Below, piece after piece: positions 26,574 through 33,986 of a stretch of 33,986 nt of DNA. The notes below the pieces were generated by a model. It did not search any database, was not told where the DNA came from, and saw only the letters and a list, made by a program, of their open reading frames with translations. The stretch's first letter is position 1, and each line of letters starts with the position of its first letter. The position numbers and the translations under genes were made by a program. Origin of the DNA: Alphaproteobacteria bacterium (lineage in GTDB: Bacteria; Pseudomonadota; Alphaproteobacteria; SHWA01); the NCBI GenBank assembly GCA_009693995.1, contig SHWA01000011.1, positions 1 through 33,986 of the forward strand. Reading direction: 5' to 3'.

Positions 26574-27536
26574 TCAGCCGCGCCGCGCCTTGGCCTCGGC
26601 GAGCACGCACAGCAACTCGAACAGCAGCGTCGCGCCGGCCAGCGCCGTGATGCCGCCGACGTCGAAGGGCGGCGAAACCTCGACCACCTCGGCGCCGATC
26701 AGATCGAGGCCGCCGAGGCCGCGCACCAACGCTTGCGCCTCGAAGGTGGTGAGGCCGCCGATCTCCGGCGTTCCCGTGCCCGGCGCGAAGGCCGGGTCGA
26801 TGGCGTCGATGTCGAAGCAGACATAGGTCGGGCCGGCGCCGACCACGGCGCGGGCCGCGGCGAGGGTCGCCTCGATGCCAGCCGCGCGAAGTTGCTCGAT
26901 GGTGATCAGGCGCATGCCGGCGGCGGCGGCCCACTCCAGGTCGTCGGCCGCGTTCAGCGAGCCGCGCAGCCCGATCTGCACCGTGCGCTTCGCATCCAGC
27001 AGCCCTTCCTCGACCGCGCGGCGGAAGGGCGTGCCGTGGGTGTAGCGGCTGCCGCCGAAATAGCTGTCCCAGGTGTCGGAGTGGGCGTCGAAGTGCACCA
27101 TGCCGACGGGGCGCGCCTTGGCCACGGCGCGGAGCGCGGGCAGCAACACCAGGTTGTCGCCGCCGGCCAGGAGCGGCACGCACCCCGCCGCGACGAAGGT
27201 AGCCAGGTGCCGCTCGATGCGGCCCAGGCTGTCCATGAGGTCGACGGGGTTGATCGGGCAGTCGCCGGCATCCGCCACGCGGCAGAGATCGTAGTGGCTC
27301 CGCCGGGTCTGCGGGTGCACGGGGCGCAGGAAGCTCGAGGCGACGCGCATCTCGCGCGGCCCGTGGCGGGCGCCCGGGCGGTTGGTGGTGCCGCCGTCGA
27401 AGGGCACGCCAAGGATGGCGATGTCGAGGCGGGCGGGATCGCTGACCTGAGGCAGGCGCATGAAAGTCGCCACGCCGGCGAAGCGGGGGCTGTCACCGAG
27501 CGCGGCGGGGCGGAAGCGGCTCTCGGGCGTGGTCAT
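26574..27536 (-). CDS. Ureohydrolase (arginase/agmatinase) family protein with GGDN in place of GGDH
   Basis: VPFDGGTTNRPGARHGPREMR, LLAGGDNLVLLP, MVHFDAHSDTWD, CFDIDAIDPAFAPGTGTPEIGG. Confidence 0.92.
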   Translation of the reverse strand: MTTPESRFRPAALGDSPRFAGVATFMRLPQVSDPARLDIAILGVPFDGGTTNRPGARHGPREMRVASSFLRPVHPQTRRSHYDLCRVADAGDCPINPVDLMDSLGRIERHLATFVAAGCVPLLAGGDNLVLLPALRAVAKARPVGMVHFDAHSDTWDSYFGGSRYTHGTPFRRAVEEGLLDAKRTVQIGLRGSLNAADDLEWAAAAGMRLITIEQLRAAGIEATLAAARAVVGAGPTYVCFDIDAIDPAFAPGTGTPEIGGLTTFEAQALVRGLGGLDLIGAEVVEVSPPFDVGGITALAGATLLFELLCVLAEAKARRG

Positions 27537-27640
27537 TGCTCGGCTCCGGCGACTTAGGTTCTCATTCTGCCGCCGTGTTGCAGCCGCCGCCAGCACCGGC
27601 GCATACTGGTTGGCTGCGATCGAGCGGAGGACAGGCGGCC

Positions 27641-27955
27641 ATGCGGCGCCCCCACGACATCGGCGGCCAGGCGGCGGGGACCGTGCGCCCGGTGGATCAC
27701 GCCCTCTCGCTCTCGGAGCGGCGCATCGACGCCATGATGCTGCTCATGCGCCGGCCCGGGCGCGAGGTCTTCAACGTGGACGAGATGCGCCACACGATCG
27801 AATCCCTGCCCAAGGACAGCTACGAGCGTTTCAACTACTACGAGCGCTGGGTCTATGCGTTGCGCGCACTCCTCGAGAAGAAGGGGGTGCTGACCCCGGC
27901 CGCGATCGACGCGCGCATCAGGCAAGTGCGCGCGCGCCTGGCGGCCAAGGGCTGA
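27641..27955 (+). CDS. Nitrile hydratase beta-subunit N-terminal-like protein (separate subunit, thiocyanate-hydrolase-like organisation)
   Basis: MRRPHDIGGQAAGTVRP..., MRHTIESLPKDSYERFNYYERWVYALRALLEKKGVLT; RBS GGAGG. Confidence 0.85.
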   Translation: MRRPHDIGGQAAGTVRPVDHALSLSERRIDAMMLLMRRPGREVFNVDEMRHTIESLPKDSYERFNYYERWVYALRALLEKKGVLTPAAIDARIRQVRARLAAKG

Positions 27956-27958
27956 GCC

Positions 27959-28264
27959 ATGGCGGCGCGCCGCTTCAAGGTCGGCGATCGCGTGCGGGTG
28001 CGCGCCGACCACTCGCCCACGTGCCACATCCGCACGCCCTACTACATCCGCGGTAAGGTGGGGCGAGTGGTCGGCGACATTGGCCTCTTCGCGAACCCCG
28101 AGCAATGCGCCGAGGGCCGCACCGGCCTGCCTCAGGAGATCGTCTACCACGTCATGTTCGAGCAGCCGGCGATCTGGCCCGCCTACCGCGGGGCAGCAGG
28201 CGACAAGCTCGCCGTCGACATCTTCGACCACTGGCTGGACCCGCAACCAGAGGCGATGCCATGA
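27959..28264 (+). CDS. Nitrile hydratase beta-subunit C-terminal-like protein (separate subunit)
   Basis: FKVGDRVRVRADHSPTCHIRTPYYIRGKVGRVVGDIGLFANPE...VYHVMFE...DKLAVDIFDHWLDP. Confidence 0.88.
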   Translation: MAARRFKVGDRVRVRADHSPTCHIRTPYYIRGKVGRVVGDIGLFANPEQCAEGRTGLPQEIVYHVMFEQPAIWPAYRGAAGDKLAVDIFDHWLDPQPEAMP

Positions 28265-28932
28265 CCCAGGACCCCCACGCGCACGATCACGACCACGATC
28301 ATGCCCACACCCACGGCGCCGACGACTTCCTGGCCGAGATGTTCGACGGCGACCGCCCGCCCTCCGACTTCGAGGTGCTGGAGATCGCGCTGCGCGAGCT
28401 GCTGTTCGAGAAGGGTGTGATCACCCCGGCGGAACTGAAAGAGAAGATCGTCGAGTGGGACGCCAAGACGCCGGCGATCGGCGCCCGCATCGTCGCCCGC
28501 GCCTGGGTGGACCCCGCCTTCAAGGCGCGCCTCAAGCAGGACTTCATCGAGACGGTGGCCGAGCTCGGCATCGACGCGCGCGGCCCCGACATCGTCGCGC
28601 TCGAGAACACGCCGACCTTGCATCATGTGGTCTGCTGCACCCTCTGTTCCTGCTATCCGCGGGCCGTCCTCGGCATGCCGCCGGACTGGTACAAGGGGCG
28701 CGAGTACCGCGCGCGCGTGGTGGTCGAGCCGCGCGCCGTCCTCGGCGATTTCGGCACCGTGCTGCCCGAGAGCGTCGAGGTGCGGGTGGTGGATAACACC
28801 GCCGAGAACCGCTACCTGGTGCTGCCCTTGCGCCCCCAGGGCACCGAGGGGATGAGCGAGGCGGACTTGGCGGCGCTGGTCACCCGCGACAGCATGATCG
28901 GCGTCGGCCTCGCCAAGCGCCCGCAGGGCTGA
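28261..28932 (+). CDS. Nitrile hydratase alpha / thiocyanate hydrolase gamma-like metal-binding subunit
   Basis: HHVVCCTLCSCYPRAVLGMPPDWYKGREYRARVV metal site; His-rich N-terminus HAHDHDHDHAHTHG; ATGA overlap with preceding gene. Confidence 0.92.
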   Translation: MTQDPHAHDHDHDHAHTHGADDFLAEMFDGDRPPSDFEVLEIALRELLFEKGVITPAELKEKIVEWDAKTPAIGARIVARAWVDPAFKARLKQDFIETVAELGIDARGPDIVALENTPTLHHVVCCTLCSCYPRAVLGMPPDWYKGREYRARVVVEPRAVLGDFGTVLPESVEVRVVDNTAENRYLVLPLRPQGTEGMSEADLAALVTRDSMIGVGLAKRPQG

Positions 28933-28940
28933 GGCCGGCC

Positions 28941-31377
28941 TCAGCCACCGGCCACCAGGGTCTCGTCGGTGGCGGCCAGCGTGTCGCCCGCGGCGACTAT
29001 GGTGAAGCCGTCCGCGTCCGCTTCGCCAACCACGATCAAGACCTGCACCGTATCGGTGTGGCTGGGGTCGGAATCGGCGACCACGTACTCGAAGGCATCG
29101 ACGCCGGTGAAGCCCGTCGGCGGCCGATAGCCGAACTCGCCGTTGGCACCGACTTGCAGAAAGCCGCCAGAGACCGTCCTGGTAACGGGCGTGAGGATCC
29201 GCAGCACCTCGCCCTCCAGATCGACATCGTTGGCGAGCAGGCCGCCGGCAGCTGCAACCGACAGGATTTGGCCGGGTGCGGTGAAATAGATGTCGGTCCG
29301 GCCGATGGGCGCATTGTCGGTGCCGTCGAAGAAAATCTCCCGCACCACCTGATCGTCGACCACGAAGATGGCGGTCTCGACTCCGACCAGGGTGTCGGTT
29401 CCCCCATCGCCGGCCAGGTCCTTGACCGTACCGGCAGCAAGGGAGATGGCGAACTGGTCGGGAAAGCCGAAGAAGAAGGCGAGATCGGCCCCGTCGCCGC
29501 CGACTAAAAGGTCGTCACCGAGGCCACCGGTCAGCACGTCGTTGCCGCCGACGCCCTCGAGCTGGTCGTCGCCGCCGCGCCCCACCAGCACGTCGTCGCC
29601 GCCGCCGCCCTCGAGCTGGTTGTCGGCGCCGTCGCCAAGGAGCACATCGCCGCCGCTGCCGCCGATCACGTTCTCGACACCGGTGAGCGTGTCGGCGCCG
29701 ATGTCCGGATCGCCGCCGGCGGTGCCGCCGGCGAGGTCCACGACCACGCCCGCGTCGGTGCTGGCGAAGGAGACCGTGTCGGCACCTTCGCCGCCGTCGA
29801 TGGCGTCGTCGCCTTCGCCGTGGCCACCGATGATCAGGTCGTCGCCGGCCCCACCGCCGAGGAAGTCATTGCCCGCTCCGCCGGCGAGATCATCGTCGCC
29901 CGCGCCGCCGGCGAGAAAGTCATTACCCTCGCCGCCCTCGAGGGCGTCGTTGCCCTCGCCGCCGCCGAGAACGTCGATGCCTCCTCCGCCGGCGAGATCA
30001 TCGCTGCCCTTGCCGCCGGCGAGAAAGTCATTGCCCTCGCCGCCGGCGAGAACGTCATTGCCTTCACCGCCGTCGAGGACGTCATTGCCGGGGCCGCCGT
30101 CGAGGAAGTCGTCGCCGCCGCCGCCGGCCAGAAAGTCGCCGAAGGCGGAGCCGACGATCACGTCACCCGCGTCGCCGCCCCGCACCGTGATGCCGCCTTC
30201 GGGCGGCACGGGGGGCACGAATGGCGGCTCGTCCGGCAAGTCCGAAACGGTCAGGGATGGCGCCACCGGCGGTGGGTCGAGGTTGGCGAGCCCGAGAAAC
30301 TGGATGAGCGAGGTCCCACCTTCGGATGTCACGGCCCCGCCACTGAACCCGAGAGTCACCACGATCGAGCCCTCGATCCCGCCGAGGTCCGCGGGTCCGG
30401 CGGCCGGATTGATCAGGCCGAGGGCCGCCGCGTCGCCCTCGCTCGTGTCGGTCGGCTGGATGCCCTTGTGGCCACCCGGCTGCGCGGGGTGAATTTCGAT
30501 CACCCGCGAGAAGCTGTGATCGTCGATGACGGTGCGGAAGCTCACCTGCGGCAGCGCGCCGCCGCTGACCACGACCATCAGCGAGTGCAGCGTCGGGTTG
30601 GCGCCCGACAGCACCACACTGCCGCCGAACGACGTCACCACCATTTCGCCCGAGTTCAGGAAGAAGGTGTCGGTATCGTCACCGACCTGGCCACCGCCCT
30701 CCGAGCCGCGCACGCCGGCAATCGCCCGCGGCGTCTTGATGGTCATGGCACCCGGCGTGCTGGCAACGATGTCGCCGCTGGCGAAGCCGAACACGCCACT
30801 CAGAACGGATAGCGCGAGGGCGCCCTTGCCGGTCGCCGGCGCGAACAGGTAGGTGTCCACCACCATGCGCGCGTTCTGGTCGAGGGCGAAGGTCGCGTTG
30901 TCGGCGAAGATGATGGCGACCGCCGCCTTGGGCCCGGTCTGCAGCGCGTCGCCCTGGTAGATCGGCGAGCCCACCTGGAGCGCCTCCACCGTGCCGTCGA
31001 CGCGGGTCGCCGTCACCGTGCCGCTCACCGTGGTGACGCGACCGATCGCCTGGGCGCCGAGGACGCCGGGCGCCGCCTGGGCAACCGCCGGACCATCGCT
31101 CTCCGCCGGAACCATGGCCAGCAGTGCGCCGAGGACCGCCGGTTCGCCCGCCGGCACCAGGTCGGGCTGGGCAGGGTTGGCGTAAGTAGCCGCCGATCAG
31201 GATCTGGCCGCCGTCGGCCAGATGCACGATCAGGTCGCCGCCGAGGCGCTCGTACCAGGCGTTCGCCAGATCGATACCCGCCGGCAACAGGATCTCGCCG
31301 CCCTGCCGCCCGTCGACCAACAGAGGGGACGCTGTCGCCACGGACGGACTCGCCGTCGGGTTGGGCTGCAAGGTCAT
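28941..31377 (-). pseudogene. FecR-domain / RTX-repeat / cadherin-like adhesin-type protein gene with an apparent frameshift
   Basis: N-terminus MTLQPNPTASPSVATASPLLVDGRQGGEILLPAGIDLANAWYERLGGDLIVHLADGGQILIGGY in one frame; ANPAQPDLVPAGEPAVLG...FecR...RTX continues in another; break near 31183. Intact downstream ORF is 28941..31157. Confidence 0.7.
29480..30180 (-). repeat. RTX-type glycine/aspartate nonapeptide repeat region (two blocks, ~27-nt period)
   Basis: Translated GGEGNDVLAGGEGNDFLAGGKGSDDLAGG... and GGGGDDVLVGRGGDDQLEGVGGNDVLTGG.... Confidence 0.9.
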
Positions 31378-31621
31378 CGGGCCATCTCCACCGGCGCGCC
31401 GATCATCGGCTCACGAGCCTTCTCGGCGATTAGGCGCGCACGTCAGGCGACCGCCATTGTCCAGGCACGGACCACGGATAATAAAGAAAAACTTAAGGTA
31501 AACGTCTGTTAAAGCAGCCTTTGTGGCCTTCCGCGAAGGCTCGGGGTAGAGCCGGTGCGCCGCCTGGCATCCGCTGGTTGTGGACCTCGCGCGCCCGCCG
31601 GCCCCTGAGTCGGCGCCGTGT

Positions 31622-32596
31622 TTAGGAGCGGAGCAGCGCCCGCACCTCGCGCTCGATCCAATCGGCGGCGGGGAAGGCGAGGTCGGCGAGGGGTTTGGAA
31701 TAGGGCATCGGAATGTGGCGCGCGCCGACCCGGCGGATCGGTGCCTTGAGCCGGCCGAAGCAGGCCACGCCGAGCTGGGCCGCGATCTCGCCGCCGGCGC
31801 CGCCAAAGACCGATTCCTCCTCGGCGATCACGACGCGACCGGTGCCGGCGGCGGCCTCGGTCAGGGTAGCCACATCGAGTGGTGAGAGGGAGCGCGGGTC
31901 GACCACGGTGATCTCGATGCCGTCCGCAGCCAGGGTCGCCGCCGCGGCGAGGGCCTTCTGCACCAGGGCGCCGATGGCGATCACGGTCGCATCCTTGCCC
32001 CGGCGCAGCACCTCGGCCACGCCGAGGGGAATCAGATGCTCGCCGTCCCTCACCTCGCCCTTCAGGTCGTAGAGCGACTTGTACTCGAAATAGATCACCG
32101 GATCGGGGCAGCGGATCGCGGTCTTGAGCAGGCCCTTGGCGCTCTCCGGGCTGGAGGGCACCACCACGTGCAGGCCGGGCACGCGCATGAACCAGGACTC
32201 GAAGGTCTGGGTGTGCTGGGCGCCGAGATAGCGCTGCAGGCCGGTCGGGATGCGGACCACGAGCGGCACGCCGACCTGGCCGCCGGTCATGTAGCGCGCC
32301 TTGGCCGCCTGGTTGACGATCTCGTCCATGGCGCAGGTGGCGAAGTCGGAGAACATCAGCTCGGCGACCGGGCGCATGCCGGCGATCGCGGCGCCGACCG
32401 CGACCCCGGTCAGCCCCGCCTCCACGATCGGGGTCTCGCGGACGCGCCCCGGAAAGCGCTCCCCCAGCCCCTTGGTGACGGTCGCGGCGGCACCGCGGCC
32501 GTTCAGGTTCTCGCCGATCAGGAAGACCCGCGCATCCCGCTCCATCTCCTCGACCAGGGCGGCGCGCACGGCATCGCGGAAGGTGATGGTGGTCAT
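31622..32596 (-). CDS. 2-oxoacid (pyruvate/acetoin-type) dehydrogenase E1 component, beta subunit
   Basis: FLIGENLNGRGAAATVTKGL, ETPIVEAGLTGVAVGAAIAGMRPVAELMFSDF, RIPTGLQRYLGAQHTQTFESWF. Confidence 0.93.
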   Translation of the reverse strand: MTTITFRDAVRAALVEEMERDARVFLIGENLNGRGAAATVTKGLGERFPGRVRETPIVEAGLTGVAVGAAIAGMRPVAELMFSDFATCAMDEIVNQAAKARYMTGGQVGVPLVVRIPTGLQRYLGAQHTQTFESWFMRVPGLHVVVPSSPESAKGLLKTAIRCPDPVIYFEYKSLYDLKGEVRDGEHLIPLGVAEVLRRGKDATVIAIGALVQKALAAAATLAADGIEITVVDPRSLSPLDVATLTEAAAGTGRVVIAEEESVFGGAGGEIAAQLGVACFGRLKAPIRRVGARHIPMPYSKPLADLAFPAADWIEREVRALLRS

Positions 32597-33570
32597 GCGC
32601 CGAGCCTCCAGGCGGGGTCGAACACGTCGCGGTCGAGGACCTCGGGCGACGGGTAGGGGCTCGCCTTGGCGAAGGCGACCGCGTCCGCGACCGCGCGCGC
32701 TGCCGCCGCCTGGATGCCGGTGTCCTCGCCCTCACTCATGGCCTGGCGCTCGCGCAAGCTGCGCGCCAGCAGCGTGAGGGGGTCGCGCTCGCGCCAGCGC
32801 GCCACCTCCTCCGCGGTGCGATAGCCCTGCGTGTCGCCGTAGGAATGGCCGTAGAAGCGGTAGGTGCGGCATTCGAGCAGGGTGGGGCCGCCGCCGGTGC
32901 GCGCGCGCGCCACCGCCGCCGCGGCCGCGGCCATCACCGCCTCCAGGTCCTGGCCATCGACGGTGACGCCGGGGATGGCGTAGGCCGCGCCCATCCGGGC
33001 CACCTCGGATACCGGCGCCACCTCCTTCTGCGGCACCCACTGCTGATAGCCGTTGTTCTCGCAGAGATAGACCACCGGCAACTGCCAGAGACTCCCCAGG
33101 GTGAGCGCCTCGTGGAAGGCGCCACGGTGGGTGGCGCCGTCGCCGAAGAACACCACCACCACCCGTCCCGACCTGGTCATCGCCTGGGCCAGGGCGGCGC
33201 CGGTGGCGATGGGCAGGCCCGCGGATACGATCCCGTTCGCCCCCATGAAGCCGACCGTGGCATCGACCACGTGCATCGAGCCGCCCTTGCCGCCACAACA
33301 GCCGGTGGCGCGTCCGAACAGCTCGGCCATGGTGGTGTTGAGATCGCCGCCCTTGGCCAAGAGATGGCCGTGGCTGCGGTGGTTGCCGAACACCAGGTCG
33401 TCGGGCCTGAGGGCCGCGCACACGCCGACCTCGACCGCCTCCTGGCCGCAGCACATGTGCAGCACCGAGAACGCCGGCTCGGAGTCGAAGGCGGCGTTCG
33501 CCGCCTCCTCGAACAGGCGAATGCGCCACATGAGCGCATAGAGTTCCTTCAGGCGTTCCGGGCTCGGCAT
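32593..33570 (-). CDS. 2-oxoacid (pyruvate/acetoin-type) dehydrogenase E1 component, alpha subunit
   Basis: CCGQEAVEVGVCAALRPDD, GKGGSMHVVD, TPP motif GDGATHRGAFHEALTLGSLWQLPVVYLCENN; 4-nt overlap with the beta gene. Confidence 0.94.
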   Translation of the reverse strand: MPSPERLKELYALMWRIRLFEEAANAAFDSEPAFSVLHMCCGQEAVEVGVCAALRPDDLVFGNHRSHGHLLAKGGDLNTTMAELFGRATGCCGGKGGSMHVVDATVGFMGANGIVSAGLPIATGAALAQAMTRSGRVVVVFFGDGATHRGAFHEALTLGSLWQLPVVYLCENNGYQQWVPQKEVAPVSEVARMGAAYAIPGVTVDGQDLEAVMAAAAAAVARARTGGGPTLLECRTYRFYGHSYGDTQGYRTAEEVARWRERDPLTLLARSLRERQAMSEGEDTGIQAAAARAVADAVAFAKASPYPSPEVLDRDVFDPAWRLGA

Positions 33571-33763
33571 GGAATTCCTCCCGAATCGGGCCTAGGTTGT
33601 CTCAACAGCTCCGGGATCCCGCCAACTGCCCGCCGGGGCTTCGGGCGCGTGTCCTGGTTATGCATGGTTTTGGATCGGAACAGAGTTCCTGACCGATCCA
33701 GCCGTCGCGACGAACGCCAGGATGGGTGATCCTGCGGCCGGTTGGCAAGAGTGAGGAATAGCG

Positions 33764-33841
33764 ATGACGCGGAGTACGCAAGACGAGCTTCTGGCGCTGC
33801 TGGAGAAGGCGCGGAAGGTGCCCTTGTCCGACGCCGACTAG
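33764..33841 (+). pseudogene. Possible truncated small-ORF fragment
   Basis: MTRSTQDELLALLEKARKVPLSDAD* preceded by GAGGAATAGCG; stops abruptly after 25 aa. Confidence 0.3.
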
Positions 33842-33879
33842 TGGATTGACTCAAACGCTCGATACCCGTCGCCTTCACC

Positions 33880-33978
33880 CCCACCCCAACCCTCCCCCGT
33901 CGAGGGGGAGGGGGAAGGTGTGGGCGCCGTTCAGTCTTTATCCCCTCCCCCCTTGCGGGGGAGGGTCAGGGTGGGGGG
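33880..33978. repeat. Pair of inverted G/C-rich palindromic intergenic repeats
   Basis: CCCCACCCCAACCCTCCCCCGTCGAGGGGGAGGGGG and the inverse-oriented CCCCTCCCCCCTTGCGGGGGAGGGTCAGGGTGGGG. Confidence 0.8.
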
Positions 33979-33986
33979 TACCTGCG

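Noticed and set aside
29480-30180. Possible CRISPR array because of regular repeats
   Set aside because: Period is ~27 nt with no distinct spacers and translates to RTX nonapeptides.
29368-30812. Plus-strand ORFs of 374 and 330 aa, repetitive (SPPPPARKSLPSPP..., AAGEKVIALAAGENVI...)
   Set aside because: Antisense of the RTX nonapeptide repeats; periodicity is inherited from the opposite strand.
31526-31540. GCCTTCCGCGAAGGC hairpin downstream of the E1 operon
   Set aside because: Short 6-bp stem without a clear U-tract; could be a weak terminator but not supportable.
1-33986. tRNA or rRNA genes
   Set aside because: No cloverleaf, TTCGAATC-type T-loop context or rRNA-like sequence recognised by eye; a tRNAscan/Infernal run would be needed to exclude them fully.

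Overview
The window is a GC-rich chromosomal segment. Gene content and order (tadA / rluB-rsmD, and ribF-ileS-lspA-DUF3035-M16-M16-mutL) suggest an alphaproteobacterium. About 3.5-17 kb is conserved housekeeping, interrupted by a higBA toxin-antitoxin pair. The flanks are accessory metabolism. The left side has a TRAP transporter. The right side has a TPR/2OG-oxygenase-like protein, an isopropylmalate/tartrate-dehydrogenase-like enzyme, a NitT/TauT-type ABC transporter with two tandem paralogous binding proteins, a PhyH dioxygenase, an OsmC protein, a ureohydrolase with an altered metal motif, a three-gene nitrile hydratase/thiocyanate hydrolase-like operon, a FecR/RTX-repeat protein gene that appears frameshifted, and a TPP-dependent E1 alpha/beta pair. 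The strongest noncoding signals are four. (1) A candidate ~89-nt small RNA at 19948-20036 (-) has its own promoter, a hairpin with a C8 loop, a CCUCCC linker and an intrinsic terminator. (2) A 114-bp scar between the two binding-protein genes looks like the start of a permease fragment fused to the tail of the ATPase gene, as if a duplicated transporter operon had been internally deleted. (3) A perfect 15-bp AT-rich palindrome lies between convergent genes at 18743-18789. (4) Inverted G/C-rich palindromic repeats occur at the right edge. All calls come from reading the sequence and the supplied ORFs; no database search was run.
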